A stretch of DNA of 64,000 nt from Cryobacterium roopkundense. Lineage in GTDB: Bacteria; Actinomycetota; Actinomycetes; Actinomycetales; Microbacteriaceae. Within the stretch, counting starts at the first letter, position 1; every line of letters starts with the position of its first letter. Where the stretch lies: positions 1,798,001-1,862,000 of the forward strand of contig NZ_JACHBQ010000001.1 in assembly GCF_014200405.1 (NCBI RefSeq). The letters run 5' to 3'. Under the pieces are notes generated by a model. It was not told where the DNA came from, ran no database searches, and worked only from the letters and a program-made list of their open reading frames with translations. Positions 26,136-35,238 of the stretch are shown in pieces. The position numbers were made by a program, and so were the translations under genes.

Positions 26136-26984
26136 TCACGGCGTGTTGTCTCGCCGCCGGAAGCTGAAGAGATCGAACGCCGCAGTCACCGCGCGAAGAG
26201 CGGGCGTGCCCGCTGTGGCCGGGGCAGTGCCCACGGCGCCTGAGTGGTGCGCTGACGGCCCCATTCCGATCAGAGCGGCGACGGCTGGGGCCGGAAGGTT
26301 CAGCTGCTCAGACAGCCCCTGACGGGATTCCAGAGTGAAGTGTGCTGCGAGCCCCCCGGTGAGGTGCTGTGCCTTATCCGGCTGAATATCGAGGGCTAGG
26401 CCCGCCTTACGGAGTTCCTGAAGGTGTTCCTGTTGTGGAACCACGACCAGCAGGAGCCCTCCCTGACGAAGCACCCGGTGGAACTCGGCAGCGTTGCGGG
26501 GAGCGAAGACATTGAGGATGACGTTTGCCGCGCCGTCGCGGATGGGCAGCAGGGACCACACATCAGCCACGAGACCATCTATGCGGTCCGATGATCGCGC
26601 AGCGCGTGAAACGGCTGCGGGGGAGAGGTCCATGCCCAGGGCACGCGCGCTGTCGCCCACAGCAGCCAGAGCGCCGCGGAGGTAGTAGCCGGTGCCGCAA
26701 CCGACATCGAGGATCCGCTCTGGATGCTCGGCGGCGACGGTGAGTGCGACGGTGCGCTCAAGGGCCTCGTACCAACCGGCTGACTGGAAGTTGTCGCGCG
26801 CGTCGAGCATGACGGCACTGTCACCGATGAATTTACGCGCACCGGGAAGCATCGTTGCGTACCCGCGTTTGTTGACGTCAAAGGAGTGCCCAGTCGGGCA
26901 CGTGAATGTCAGGCCTTCGCCGACACCGAGGGGGAGAGAACAGTTCGGGCACCGAAGCCACTCCGATAGCGTCTGGAGTGACAT
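26136..26984 (-). CDS. rlmA: 23S rRNA guanine-N1 methyltransferase (RlmA family)
   Basis: 282 residues. The N-terminal zinc-binding module has LRCPNCSLPL and FTCPTGHSFDVNKRGY. The SAM-binding fold has ILDVGCGTGYYLRGAL (motif I) and ALGMDLSPAAV. This is the RlmA(I)/RlmA(II) arrangement, which methylates G745 or G748 in helix 35 of 23S rRNA; which of the two cannot be told here. It lies between the two respiratory operons but has no obvious tie to them. Confidence 0.88.
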   Translation of the reverse strand: MSLQTLSEWLRCPNCSLPLGVGEGLTFTCPTGHSFDVNKRGYATMLPGARKFIGDSAVMLDARDNFQSAGWYEALERTVALTVAAEHPERILDVGCGTGYYLRGALAAVGDSARALGMDLSPAAVSRAARSSDRIDGLVADVWSLLPIRDGAANVILNVFAPRNAAEFHRVLRQGGLLLVVVPQQEHLQELRKAGLALDIQPDKAQHLTGGLAAHFTLESRQGLSEQLNLPAPAVAALIGMGPSAHHSGAVGTAPATAGTPALRAVTAAFDLFSFRRRDNTP

Positions 26985-27014
26985 CGATGCCCGATCTGGC
27001 TGGAGTTGAACTTC

Positions 27015-28649
27015 CTACTTCTCGGTGATCTCCGTCTGGTGATCTCCGTGAGCCTGACTAAGTTCGGCCTGGCTCACCGGCGTGATCCGGTCTTCGAAGA
27101 ACCACCTGGACAAGCCGGCACGCACCTTCTCGACCACGGTGATCTTGCCCTGAGCGTTCGGGCGGGTCATGAGCGGCTTGAAGTCGTTGTAGCTGACCAG
27201 CTTCCAGCGCTCATACTCGTCCACCGGCTGGTGAACTTCGATGAACTCGCCACCAGGAAGCCGAACAATACGGCCAGACTCGTACCCGTGAAGCACGATC
27301 TCGCGATCCTTCTTCATGAGAGCGAGACACACTCGCTTCGTGATGAAGTACGCGACAACCGGACCCAGGATGGTGATCGCCTGGAGGGAGTGAATGACGC
27401 CCTCCATCGTGACGCGGAAGTGCGTCGCAATGATGTCTGACGACGCTGCGGCCCACAGTCCGGCGTAGAACGTGACACCGGCTGCGCCGATCGCGGTACG
27501 GGTCGGGGCGTTGCGCGGACGGTCGAGCACGTGGTGCTCACGCTTGTCTCCGGTGATCCACGCTTCGATAAACGGGTAGATCAGTACCAAAACGATGAAG
27601 ATTCCGATAACGACCAGCGGCACCAGGATGTTCAGGGAGTACGTGTGGTTGAGCCAGACGAACTCCCACCCCGGCGGAATAAGGCGGAGAGCACCATCGG
27701 CAAAACCGATATACCAGTCCGGCTGGGTACCGGCCGAAACCGGTGAGGGGTCATACGGACCGTAGTTCCAGATGGGGTTGATCGTGAACAGCGAGGCGAT
27801 CAGCATCACGACGCCGAAGACGATGAAGAAGAAACCACCGGCCTTGGCCGCGTAGACCGGAAGCACTGGATAACCGACAACGTTCTGGTTGGTGTGTCCA
27901 GCGGACGGGTACTGGGTGTGCTTGTGGACGACGACAAACAGGAGGTGCATCGCGATCAAAGCCACGATGATGGCCGGCAGGATCAGGATATGCAGTGAAT
28001 ACAGCCGCCCGACAATGTCGACTCCGGGGAACTCTCCGCCGAAGAGCAGGAAGGAGATCCACGTGCCTGCTACGGGTATGCCCTTGATGATGCCGTCGAT
28101 GATACGGAGGCCGTTGCCGGACAGCAGGTCATCGGGGAGGGAGTAGCCCGTGAAGCCCTCGGCCATCGCCAGGATGAAGAGGATGAAACCGATCACCCAG
28201 TTCAGCTCGCGCGGCTTGCGGAATGCTCCCGTGAAGTAGATGCGCAACATGTGCAGGCCGATGGCCGCCACGAACAGCAATGCCGCCCAGTGGTGAACCT
28301 GACGCATCAGGAGCCCGCCACGGATGTCGAAGGATATGTCGAGGGAAGAGGCCATGGCCGCCGACATCTCAATGCCCTTCAGTGGCGCGTACGAACCTTC
28401 ATAGTCCACGGGAACCATGGACGCCTGGAAGAAGAAGGTGAGGAACGAACCGGAAAGCAGGATGATGACAAAGCTGTATAGCGCCACCTCGCCGAGCAGG
28501 AAGGACCAGTGGTCAGGAAAAATCTTCCGACCGAGCTCCTTGACCGCACCGGAAATGCTCGTGCGTTCGTCGATGTAGTTAGCTGCTGAAGCGGTGAAGC
28601 CGGATGACTTCTTGACCTCGGCGTTTTTGCGGGTGTCTAACGAGGTCAT
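27015..28649 (-). CDS. qcrB: bc1 complex cytochrome b (QcrB)
   Basis: 544 residues, quinol-oxidising subunit of complex III. Haem ligands are in VHHWAALLFVAAIGLHMLR and LHILILPAIIVALIAMHLL; the Qo-site PEWY-like segment reads QPDWYIGFADGAL. A long C-terminal extension beyond the eight core helices is usual in actinobacteria. ATG 28649 overlaps the qcrA stop (ATGA). Last gene of ctaE-qcrC-qcrA-qcrB; together with CtaCDEF it should form a bcc-aa3 supercomplex. Confidence 0.96.
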   Translation of the reverse strand: MTSLDTRKNAEVKKSSGFTASAANYIDERTSISGAVKELGRKIFPDHWSFLLGEVALYSFVIILLSGSFLTFFFQASMVPVDYEGSYAPLKGIEMSAAMASSLDISFDIRGGLLMRQVHHWAALLFVAAIGLHMLRIYFTGAFRKPRELNWVIGFILFILAMAEGFTGYSLPDDLLSGNGLRIIDGIIKGIPVAGTWISFLLFGGEFPGVDIVGRLYSLHILILPAIIVALIAMHLLFVVVHKHTQYPSAGHTNQNVVGYPVLPVYAAKAGGFFFIVFGVVMLIASLFTINPIWNYGPYDPSPVSAGTQPDWYIGFADGALRLIPPGWEFVWLNHTYSLNILVPLVVIGIFIVLVLIYPFIEAWITGDKREHHVLDRPRNAPTRTAIGAAGVTFYAGLWAAASSDIIATHFRVTMEGVIHSLQAITILGPVVAYFITKRVCLALMKKDREIVLHGYESGRIVRLPGGEFIEVHQPVDEYERWKLVSYNDFKPLMTRPNAQGKITVVEKVRAGLSRWFFEDRITPVSQAELSQAHGDHQTEITEK

Positions 28650-29719
28650 TTACGCTCCCAGAAGCTCGGACCGACCGGTTCAGTGAAATCGCTCTGCGCG
28701 ATGAGGTAACCTTCGGCGTCGACGGTGATGGGCAACTGCGGCAGGGCACGCTTGGCCGGGCCGAAGATGACCTCACAGTGGTTCGTGACGTCGAATTGTG
28801 ATTGATGGCACGGGCACAACAGGTGGTGCGTCTGCTGCTCATACAGGGCAACGGGGCAGCCGACGTGGGTGCAGATCTTGGAGTATGCGACGATGCCCTG
28901 GTAGGACCAGCCTGCTCGCTCCGGGGTCTCGATCAGGAGGTCCGGATTGAGGCGCATCAGAAGCACGGCCGCCTTGGCCTTTTCCTCCAGACGACCGTGG
29001 CCCATCTCGGCCAGGCCTTCAGGGATCACGTGGAAAGACGAGCCGAGGGTGAGGTCGGCGGCCTTGATCGGAGTTCCGCTGGGGTCCAGCGCCAGGCGCG
29101 TTCCCTTTTTCCACATGGTCTCGTTGAGCAGGGCCACCGGATCCAGGTCCTGCGGGCCGAGGCCGCGGAAAAGCACAACCGCGGGAAGCGGGAAAGCGAT
29201 GAGGGCACCGATGAGACTATTGCGGATGAGCGTGCGACGGCCGAAGCCGGACTCGTCGTTGGCCTGCTGGAAAACCTCTACGGCCCGAGCTCGTACCTCG
29301 TCCGTGCCACGAACCGGGTGGCGTTCGTCGACGCCCTCGTGGTCAGACATCAGGGCCTTGCCCCAGTGAACGGCACCGATGCCCAGCGCGAGCAGGGCTA
29401 GCGAGAGTCCAAGACCGATGAAGAGGTTGTTGAGTCGAACGGAGCCCGGGTCCTCGGCAGAGATCGGGAACGCCATGTACGCTGCGATGGCGAACACGCT
29501 GCCGACGATCGAGAGGTAGAAGAGCGTGTAGACAGCTCGCTCGGCCTTGCGCTCTTCCTTGGGATTGAGATCCGTGATGCGGGGGCGGTGCGGCGGGAAC
29601 CCCGGGTTCTCTAGCGCATTCCGCACGACGACGCCGGTACCTGCAGACGTATCCGCACGCACGACGCTCGACGAGGCGGCGGCGGTTTCGTGCTCCGCGC
29701 CGTTATCGTCCTTGGCCAT
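28646..29719 (-). CDS. qcrA: bc1 complex Rieske iron-sulfur protein (QcrA)
   Basis: 357 residues. The Rieske cluster motifs are CTHVGCPVALYE and LLCPCHQSQFDV. The N-terminal half has three hydrophobic segments (YTLFYLSIVGSVFAIAAYMA; FIGLGLSLALLALGIGAVHW; SLIGALIAFPLPAVVLF), as in actinobacterial QcrA, which has more membrane helices than proteobacterial Rieske proteins. AAGGAG precedes ATG 29719. Confidence 0.96.
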   Translation of the reverse strand: MAKDDNGAEHETAAASSSVVRADTSAGTGVVVRNALENPGFPPHRPRITDLNPKEERKAERAVYTLFYLSIVGSVFAIAAYMAFPISAEDPGSVRLNNLFIGLGLSLALLALGIGAVHWGKALMSDHEGVDERHPVRGTDEVRARAVEVFQQANDESGFGRRTLIRNSLIGALIAFPLPAVVLFRGLGPQDLDPVALLNETMWKKGTRLALDPSGTPIKAADLTLGSSFHVIPEGLAEMGHGRLEEKAKAAVLLMRLNPDLLIETPERAGWSYQGIVAYSKICTHVGCPVALYEQQTHHLLCPCHQSQFDVTNHCEVIFGPAKRALPQLPITVDAEGYLIAQSDFTEPVGPSFWERK

Positions 29720-29772
29720 TGTTCTCCTTCTTACCAGCTGTCAATGTAATGCTGTGTCGCACGAGAAACCGA

Positions 29773-30603
29773 TCAGTTCGACTTGGCTGTGATCCACACG
29801 GTCAGGGCCACAATGGTACCCAGTCCGAAGATCCAGATGAACAGACCTTCCGCAACGGGACCCAGAGATCCAAGGGCAAGTCCGCCCGGTGACGGGTTGT
29901 TCTCGACGTACTTGAGGTACGTGATGATGTCGCGCTTGCCCTCGGCCGACACGTTCATGTCGTTGAACACGGGCATGTTCTGCGGGCCGGTGACCATGGC
30001 CTCGTAGATGTGTGCCGCGGAGACATTCTTGATGGCGGGGGCAAACTTGCCCTCCGTCAAGGCTCCACCCGCGCCGGCCACGTTGTGGCACATCGCACAG
30101 TTGATGCGGAACAGCTCGGCTCCGTTGGCGGCATCGCCGGCTCCGTCAAGCACTTCGCCGGTGGGAATGGCCGGACCTGGTGCGAGGGAGGCAACGTACG
30201 CCGCAAGGGCTGCCGTCTGCTCCTCGGTGAACTGAACGGGCTTCTTCTGCGCCTGCGGGCCCTGCATCTGCATGGGCATGCGTCCGGTCCCGACCTGGAA
30301 GTCGACCGAGGCCGCGCCGACGCCGATGAGGCTGGGAGCTTCGCTGGAACCTTCGAGATCGAGGCCATGACAGGTTGCGCAGTTGGCAGCAAACAGCTTC
30401 TCACCCTCGGTGATGGTCTGCTGCGAAGTGGCGTCAGATTGTGCGGTCGCCGAGTTCGTGCTGAGTGCTGCATAGCCTGCGCCCGTGAAGAGCAGTCCGA
30501 TGGCAATTAGTGCGACGCTGGCCAGGGGATGACGTCGACCGGTCTTGCGCTGCTTCTTGGCCTTGCGCGGCTGGGAAGCTGGGGTGGTGGTATTCGTGCT
30601 CAT
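29773..30603 (-). CDS. qcrC: bc1 complex diheme cytochrome c (QcrC)
   Basis: 276 residues with two CXXCH haem sites, CATCHGLDLEG and CAMCHNVAGAGG, each inside a small cytochrome c domain. An N-terminal membrane anchor (PLASVALIAIGLLFTGAGYA) and a C-terminal helix (LFIWIFGLGTIVALTVWI) are present. The diheme QcrC passes electrons directly to CtaC, so no soluble cytochrome c is needed. Confidence 0.96.
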   Translation of the reverse strand: MSTNTTTPASQPRKAKKQRKTGRRHPLASVALIAIGLLFTGAGYAALSTNSATAQSDATSQQTITEGEKLFAANCATCHGLDLEGSSEAPSLIGVGAASVDFQVGTGRMPMQMQGPQAQKKPVQFTEEQTAALAAYVASLAPGPAIPTGEVLDGAGDAANGAELFRINCAMCHNVAGAGGALTEGKFAPAIKNVSAAHIYEAMVTGPQNMPVFNDMNVSAEGKRDIITYLKYVENNPSPGGLALGSLGPVAEGLFIWIFGLGTIVALTVWITAKSN

Positions 30604-30627
30604 GCTGAAGGTGTCCGCTCCTGATTC

Positions 30628-31257
30628 TTATTTAAGAACGTAGACGACCAGGAAAAGCCCGATCCAGACGACGTCGACGAAGTGCCAGTAGTAGGAGACC
30701 ACGATGGCGCTGGTCGCTTCCTTATGGCCGAAGTTCTTGACCGCGAACCCGCGACCAATGATGAGCAGGAACGCGATCAATCCCGCCGTCACGTGAATTC
30801 CGTGGAATCCGGTCGTGATGTAGAAGGCGGAGCCGTAAGCGTTCGAGCTGAGCGAGATGCCTTCGGATACGAGAGTCGCGTACTCGAAAATCTGACCGGT
30901 CACGAAGATCGCGCCGAGCGCATAGGTGAGGAAGAACCACTCCACCATGCCCCACTCGCTGAGCTTCCAGCCTGTTGAGCGTGCTTGCAGTCGTTCTGCC
31001 GCAAACACGCCGAACTGGCACGTCACGGACGAGGTCACCAAGATGAGCGTATTGATCAACGCAAAGGTGAAGTTGTGCTTATCAGCCTCGAAGAGCCACA
31101 GCTCAGGGGAGGTAGATCGAAGGGTGAAATAGATGGCGAAGAGTCCCGCGAAGAACATCACCTCGCTACCCAGCCACACAATGGTGCCCACAGCCACGCT
31201 GTTAGGCCGGTTCACAACGGGCGCATTGGCCGTCTGAGTAATTGAGGTGCTGGTCAC
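30628..31257 (-). CDS. ctaE: Cytochrome c oxidase subunit III
   Basis: 209 residues from GTG 31257 ([13 protein letters not shown]), with five membrane helices. Conserved features are [35 protein letters not shown] and [20 protein letters not shown]. First gene of ctaE-qcrC-qcrA-qcrB and divergent from trpD, the same arrangement as in Mycobacterium. The upstream ATG-initiated reading is rejected because CATAAT lies six bases before GTG 31257. Confidence 0.93.
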   Translation of the reverse strand: MTSTSITQTANAPVVNRPNSVAVGTIVWLGSEVMFFAGLFAIYFTLRSTSPELWLFEADKHNFTFALINTLILVTSSVTCQFGVFAAERLQARSTGWKLSEWGMVEWFFLTYALGAIFVTGQIFEYATLVSEGISLSSNAYGSAFYITTGFHGIHVTAGLIAFLLIIGRGFAVKNFGHKEATSAIVVSYYWHFVDVVWIGLFLVVYVLK

Positions 31258-31263
31258 CCCTCC

Positions 31264-31269
31264 ATTATG
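31264..31269 (-). promoter_or_regulatory. Putative -10 box, leaderless ctaE
   Basis: CATAAT on the minus strand six bases before GTG 31257. The GGAGGG in between abuts the start, too close for a normal Shine-Dalgarno. Confidence 0.5.
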
Positions 31270-31388
31270 GCCGATATCCGCACAGCTTTTTCTCAATCGG
31301 GCATGCGAGTCGATATTTTCTCGGGGTTAGGCTCCCCTTAAACAGGGGCCCCTGCCCGCGTGGATACGGGGAAGAACGGGCATTTCGC

Positions 31389-31394
31389 TAGGAT
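31389..31394 (+). promoter_or_regulatory. Putative -10 box, leaderless trpD
   Basis: TAGGAT seven bases before ATG 31402; it rules out the longer reading from 31360. Confidence 0.55.
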
Positions 31395-31401
31395 TGGCGA
31401 C

Positions 31402-32457
31402 ATGCTCGAATCGCAGTCCTGGCCAAATATTCTTTCCGCCCTTCTTGACGGCGAAGACCTGAGCGTTGCTGATGCCGCCTGGTGCATGGAGCAGGTCATG
31501 GTGGGGGCGGCAACACCGGCGCAGCTGGCGGCCTTTCTGGTTGCCCTCCGGGCCAAGGGGGAGACGGTGGATGAGATCGTCGGATTCCGCGATGCGATCC
31601 TGGACCACGCGATTCCGCTCGATGTCGATGCCATGGGACTGGACATCGTGGGGACCGGCGGCGACAGGTTCGGCACCGTGAACATTTCGACGATGGCGTC
31701 CATCGTCTGCGCCGCAGTGGGTGTTCCCGTCGTCAAGCACGGCAACAGGGCCGCCAGCTCAGCATCCGGGTCATCGGACGTTCTCGCGGCGCTCGGGATC
31801 GACCTCGGTCTCCCTGCGGGACGGGTCGCCGAGATTCTGCGATCAACGGGTATCACCTTTGCCTACGCCGCGGCATTCCACCCGGGTTTCGGAAACGCGG
31901 CCGGCGTGCGCAAAGACCTCGGCATCCCGACGGTCTTCAACTATCTGGGGCCGCTGTGCAACCCGGCCCGGCCGGAGGCATCCGCCGTGGGCGTGGCGAG
32001 CCTTGACCGCGTGCCGCTGTTCGTCGGCGTCTTCCGGACGCGTGGGGCGACGGCGCTGGTCTTCCGCGGCGATGATGGCCTGGATGAACTCACCACGACC
32101 GGCCACAGCCACGTGTGGGAGGTTTCTCGCGGTCTCGTGACGGAGCACGACATCGACCCACGCGACCTGGGGATCAAGCGTTCCCAAATGAGTGATCTCG
32201 TAGGCGGGGATGCCGAGCACAATGCGGGTGTGGTGCACTCCGTGCTGGCCGGGGACGTCGGCCCCATTCGCGACATAGTTCTGCTCAACGCCGCCGCCGG
32301 TCTGGTGGCATTCGACCTCGCCAACGATCCGTCCCAGGTTCAAGTGGCGATCCTCGACCGCTTCCGCAGCAAACTGCTCGTCGCGGCGGACGCGATCGAC
32401 TCGGGGGCGGGCGCCGCGAAACTCGAGGAATGGGTCACGGCCACCCGCATGGCATAA
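31402..32457 (+). CDS. trpD: Anthranilate phosphoribosyltransferase
   Basis: Second committed step of tryptophan synthesis, joining anthranilate to PRPP. 351 residues from ATG 31402 (MLESQSWPNIL). Motifs are GTGGDRFGTVNIST (PRPP diphosphate), VKHGNRAASSASGSSDVL (anthranilate and PRPP) and FNYLGPLCNPARP. The gene stands alone, away from other trp genes, beside ctaE as in other actinobacteria. Confidence 0.94.
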   Translation: MLESQSWPNILSALLDGEDLSVADAAWCMEQVMVGAATPAQLAAFLVALRAKGETVDEIVGFRDAILDHAIPLDVDAMGLDIVGTGGDRFGTVNISTMASIVCAAVGVPVVKHGNRAASSASGSSDVLAALGIDLGLPAGRVAEILRSTGITFAYAAAFHPGFGNAAGVRKDLGIPTVFNYLGPLCNPARPEASAVGVASLDRVPLFVGVFRTRGATALVFRGDDGLDELTTTGHSHVWEVSRGLVTEHDIDPRDLGIKRSQMSDLVGGDAEHNAGVVHSVLAGDVGPIRDIVLLNAAAGLVAFDLANDPSQVQVAILDRFRSKLLVAADAIDSGAGAAKLEEWVTATRMA

Positions 32458-32530
32458 CAGGCGGCGTATGTTGGGCATGGCGCCGCCGCTCTAGGCCGTC
32501 AGGTCTGCACGCTTCCCCCTGAGAGATTGG

Positions 32531-33538
32531 ATGACCATGAAGAAACTCATCAACGATCCGAAGAATGTTGTGACTGAGGCTGTGGCGGGCTTTGAAGCCG
32601 CGCACTCAGACCTGATTCGCGTGTCACAGGAGCCGCTTTTCATCGTGCGCAAGGACGCGCCGGTGCGAGGGAAGGTCGGTATCGTCAGCGGCGGCGGCAG
32701 CGGGCATGAGCCCCTGCACGGGGGCTTCGTGGGAATCGGAATGCTCGACGCAGCCGTCCCCGGACCGGTGTTCACATCGCCGACCCCCGACCCCATCCTT
32801 GCCGCGACCAAGGCCGTCGACGGAGGCGCGGGCGTGCTGCACATCGTCAAGAATTACACGGGCGACGTGCTCAACTTTGAGACGGCGGCGGATCTCGCGT
32901 CGCTCGACGACATCGAGGTGCGAACCGTCATCACCAACGACGATGTCGCGGTCAAAGATTCGCTGTACACCGCGGGACGACGAGGCGTGGCTGGCACGGT
33001 GCTCGTGGAAAAGATCGCTGGAGCGGCCGCTGAGCTCGGGGGTGACTTGCAGGCCGTGACCGCCGTGGCCGAGAAGGTCAACGCTCGAGTTCGGTCGATG
33101 GGCGTCGCCCTCACACCGTGTGTGGTGCCGCACGCCGGGGAGCCGAGTTTCGTGCTCGCCGAAGACGAGATTGAGATCGGTATCGGAATCCATGGCGAGC
33201 CGGGCCGGTCGCGCATCCCTCTGGAGCCTGCGGACGCCGTCGTCGATCGACTTCTCCAACCGATACTCGAGGACCTTCCGCCTGCGTCCGGTGACCGCGT
33301 GTTGTTGTTCGTGAACGGCATGGGTGGGACGCCCCAGATCGAGCTGTACATTTTGTTCCGGCGCGCGGCAGAGGTGCTCACAGGAATGGGAGTCGTCGTC
33401 GCCCGTTCACTCGTGGGCAACTACACCACGAGCCTGGACATGCAGGGCGCTTCGATCTCAGTGCTTCAGCTCGATGACGAGCTCATCACGCTCTGGGACG
33501 CGCCGGTGCAGACCTCTGCGCTGCGGTGGGGAAGGTAG
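32531..33538 (+). CDS. dhaK: Dihydroxyacetone kinase, substrate-binding subunit DhaK
   Basis: 335 residues. It binds dihydroxyacetone covalently through a His, here in [13 protein letters not shown]. Other marks are [20 protein letters not shown] and [14 protein letters not shown]. It works with DhaL (ADP-bearing) and DhaM (phosphoryl donor). The start may be ATG 32531 or ATG 32537 (MKKLIND); spacing from GAGAG suits either. dhaL follows after three bases. Confidence 0.95.
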   Translation: MTMKKLINDPKNVVTEAVAGFEAAHSDLIRVSQEPLFIVRKDAPVRGKVGIVSGGGSGHEPLHGGFVGIGMLDAAVPGPVFTSPTPDPILAATKAVDGGAGVLHIVKNYTGDVLNFETAADLASLDDIEVRTVITNDDVAVKDSLYTAGRRGVAGTVLVEKIAGAAAELGGDLQAVTAVAEKVNARVRSMGVALTPCVVPHAGEPSFVLAEDEIEIGIGIHGEPGRSRIPLEPADAVVDRLLQPILEDLPPASGDRVLLFVNGMGGTPQIELYILFRRAAEVLTGMGVVVARSLVGNYTTSLDMQGASISVLQLDDELITLWDAPVQTSALRWGR

Positions 33539-33541
33539 CGC

Positions 33542-34180
33542 ATGCCACTGACCGGGGCATGGGCGACAGCCTGGATGACACTGAGTGCGCAGGTGGTCTC
33601 TGCGCGCCGCGCTGAGCTGAACACCCTGGATCGTGACATCGGTGATGGTGACCACGGTGAAAACATGGACCGCGGGTTCGAAGCCGTCGCAGGCAAGCTC
33701 GACACTCTGCCTGCGGAGGCGAGTCCAGCCGACGTGCTCAAGCTCGTGGCAACAACGCTCATCAGCACCGTCGGCGGCGCGTCAGGTCCGCTGTACGGGA
33801 CGGCCTTCCTGAAGGCAGCGATCGCGGTCGGGGGTCTGGATCGCCTCGATCCGCAGGCGCTCGTGGCCCTACTGACGGCCGCACGCGACGGGATCGTCCT
33901 TCGGGGCAAGGCCGAGCTCGGCGACAAGACCATGGTGGACGCGTGGACGCCGGCGGTCATCGCCGCGGCCGCTGTGCAGAAAGACGGCGGGGATGTTGTT
34001 GCGTTACTGCGGGCGGCCGCCGAGGCCGCCGACCGCGGCGCGGTCGCAACCGAGCCGCTCGTGGCCCGCAAGGGGCGGGCCAGCTATCTGGGGGAGCGCG
34101 CACGGGGTCATCGCGATCCGGGGGCGGAGTCGACACGTCTGCTGCTGCGGGCCGCCGCCGACGCTGCGGACGTCTCATGA
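33542..34180 (+). CDS. dhaL: Dihydroxyacetone kinase, nucleotide-binding subunit DhaL
   Basis: 212 residues, all-helical DhaL fold. The ADP/Mg site is RDIGDGDHGENMDRG, and GGASGPLYGTAFL and GDKTMVDAWTPAV are typical. It takes phosphate from DhaM and passes it to dihydroxyacetone on DhaK. Its stop overlaps the dhaM ATG (ATGA, 34177-34180). Confidence 0.95.
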   Translation: MPLTGAWATAWMTLSAQVVSARRAELNTLDRDIGDGDHGENMDRGFEAVAGKLDTLPAEASPADVLKLVATTLISTVGGASGPLYGTAFLKAAIAVGGLDRLDPQALVALLTAARDGIVLRGKAELGDKTMVDAWTPAVIAAAAVQKDGGDVVALLRAAAEAADRGAVATEPLVARKGRASYLGERARGHRDPGAESTRLLLRAAADAADVS

Positions 34181-34899
34181 CGACAAGCACACCTGGTGTG
34201 GGCATCGTTTTTGTGTCCCATAGCTCGAAAATCGCGGAAGGGCTCGTTGACCTGGCGCGACAAATGGCCGGGTCCGTGCCGCTTATGCCCGCAGGGGGAA
34301 CAGATGACGAGGGGATCGGCACCAGTTTTGGCCGCGTGAGTGAGGCGATCGTCGCGGCCGACGGGGGCTCCGGCGTCGTCGTGCTGTGCGACCTCGGTTC
34401 CGCCATCCTGACTGCGGAAACTGCCGTGGATTTTCTGGACGAAGCCGTGCGGGCACGCGTTCGCATTGTTGACGCACCGCTGATCGAGGGAGGGGTCGCT
34501 GCGGCCGTCGCCGCACAGTCCGGGGGAGATCTGGACACTGTCGTGGCCGCGGCACGTTCCGCCCTCGGCCCTACGGTGCCCGGAACACGATCAGTCGCAC
34601 CGGGCGTGCCGGGGGAGCCACCCGTGGTGACACGCAGCGTGACGCTCGTGAATCGAGACGGACTGCACGCACGGCCGGCCGCGGAGTTCGTGACGCTCGC
34701 GAGCACGTTTCGGGCTCACGTGACGGTGAACGGTACCGATGCGACCAGCTTGCTGGGGATCATGTCCCTGGGCCTGAGCCAGGGCATGACGGCCGAGATC
34801 TCGTGCTCGGGCAGCCAGGCTGAGGCGGCGGCGATGGCTCTCGCTGGACTCCTGGAATCCGGATTCGGCGAATCCGACGCTGGGGAAAATACGCTATAG
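34177..34899 (+). CDS. dhaM: PTS-dependent phosphoryl donor DhaM with fused HPr domain
   Basis: 240 residues. The N-terminal mannose-type EIIA domain has IVFVSHSSKIAEGLVDLA (phosphoryl His) and GVVVLCDLGSAILTAE. The C-terminal HPr domain (about residues 150-238) has NRDGLHARPAAEFVTLA (phosphoryl His) and LLGIMSLGLSQG. Unlike E. coli DhaM there is no truncated EI domain, so phosphate must come from enzyme I encoded elsewhere. The reading upstream of ATG 34177 overlaps dhaL in another frame and is rejected. Confidence 0.94.
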   Translation: MTTSTPGVGIVFVSHSSKIAEGLVDLARQMAGSVPLMPAGGTDDEGIGTSFGRVSEAIVAADGGSGVVVLCDLGSAILTAETAVDFLDEAVRARVRIVDAPLIEGGVAAAVAAQSGGDLDTVVAAARSALGPTVPGTRSVAPGVPGEPPVVTRSVTLVNRDGLHARPAAEFVTLASTFRAHVTVNGTDATSLLGIMSLGLSQGMTAEISCSGSQAEAAAMALAGLLESGFGESDAGENTL

Positions 34900-34929
34900 C
34901 ACAGTCTGTTGGTCCTGTCGAATTCGGCG

Positions 34930-34935
34930 TAGGGT
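34930..34935 (+). promoter_or_regulatory. Putative -10 box, leaderless small gene
   Basis: TAGGGT six bases before ATG 34942. Confidence 0.5.
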
Positions 34936-34941
34936 AAACGC

Positions 34942-35193
34942 ATGGTCGAACAGATGGAACCCGACAGAGGCGACGCACGCCTCCGGACCCTTGCCCAGGA
35001 ATTGGGAGACAAGGCCTGCCCCGTGTGTGCCCGCCCGATGCGTGAACACTTCATCGATCACTCGACCAGGAACGCTGTGCTGAATTGCCCCGTTCCCCAC
35101 CCCGGGGCCTGGGACAGGGACGCCTTCGAGCCCGTCAACGAGCTCGGAATGGTGATCCACGCGAGGCCGAATTCCACGCCATCCACACCCTGA
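34942..35193 (+). CDS. Small Cys/His-rich hypothetical protein
   Basis: 83 residues, not recognised. CPVCARPM and NCPVPHPGAW give CX2C plus CX3H, enough for one zinc site, and the tail is Pro/Ser/Thr-rich. It has its own leaderless-type promoter and lies between the dha operon and the TetR gene. It may be a small regulator or a chance reading; the promoter and normal codon use favour a real gene. Confidence 0.55.
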   Translation: MVEQMEPDRGDARLRTLAQELGDKACPVCARPMREHFIDHSTRNAVLNCPVPHPGAWDRDAFEPVNELGMVIHARPNSTPSTP

Positions 35194-35199
35194 TTCACA

Positions 35200-35223
35200 C
35201 TTCTCGGACACCTGTCCGAGAAG
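35200..35223. promoter_or_regulatory. Palindromic operator of the TetR gene
   Basis: Two perfect 11-bp arms, CTTCTCGGACA and TGTCCGAGAAG, around a two-base centre. It covers the expected -35 position of the promoter with TATACT at 35227, so a bound dimer would block transcription. This fits TetR autoregulation. No T-run follows, so a terminator is less likely. Confidence 0.75.
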
Positions 35224-35226
35224 TGC

Positions 35227-35232
35227 TATACT
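35227..35232 (+). promoter_or_regulatory. Putative -10 box, leaderless tetR-type gene
   Basis: TATACT six bases before ATG 35239, directly after the palindrome. Confidence 0.65.
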
Positions 35233-35238
35233 AATTTG

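Noticed and set aside
35200..35223. Intrinsic terminator of the 34942 gene
   Set aside because: No T-run on the + strand and the palindrome overlaps the promoter; an operator explains it better.
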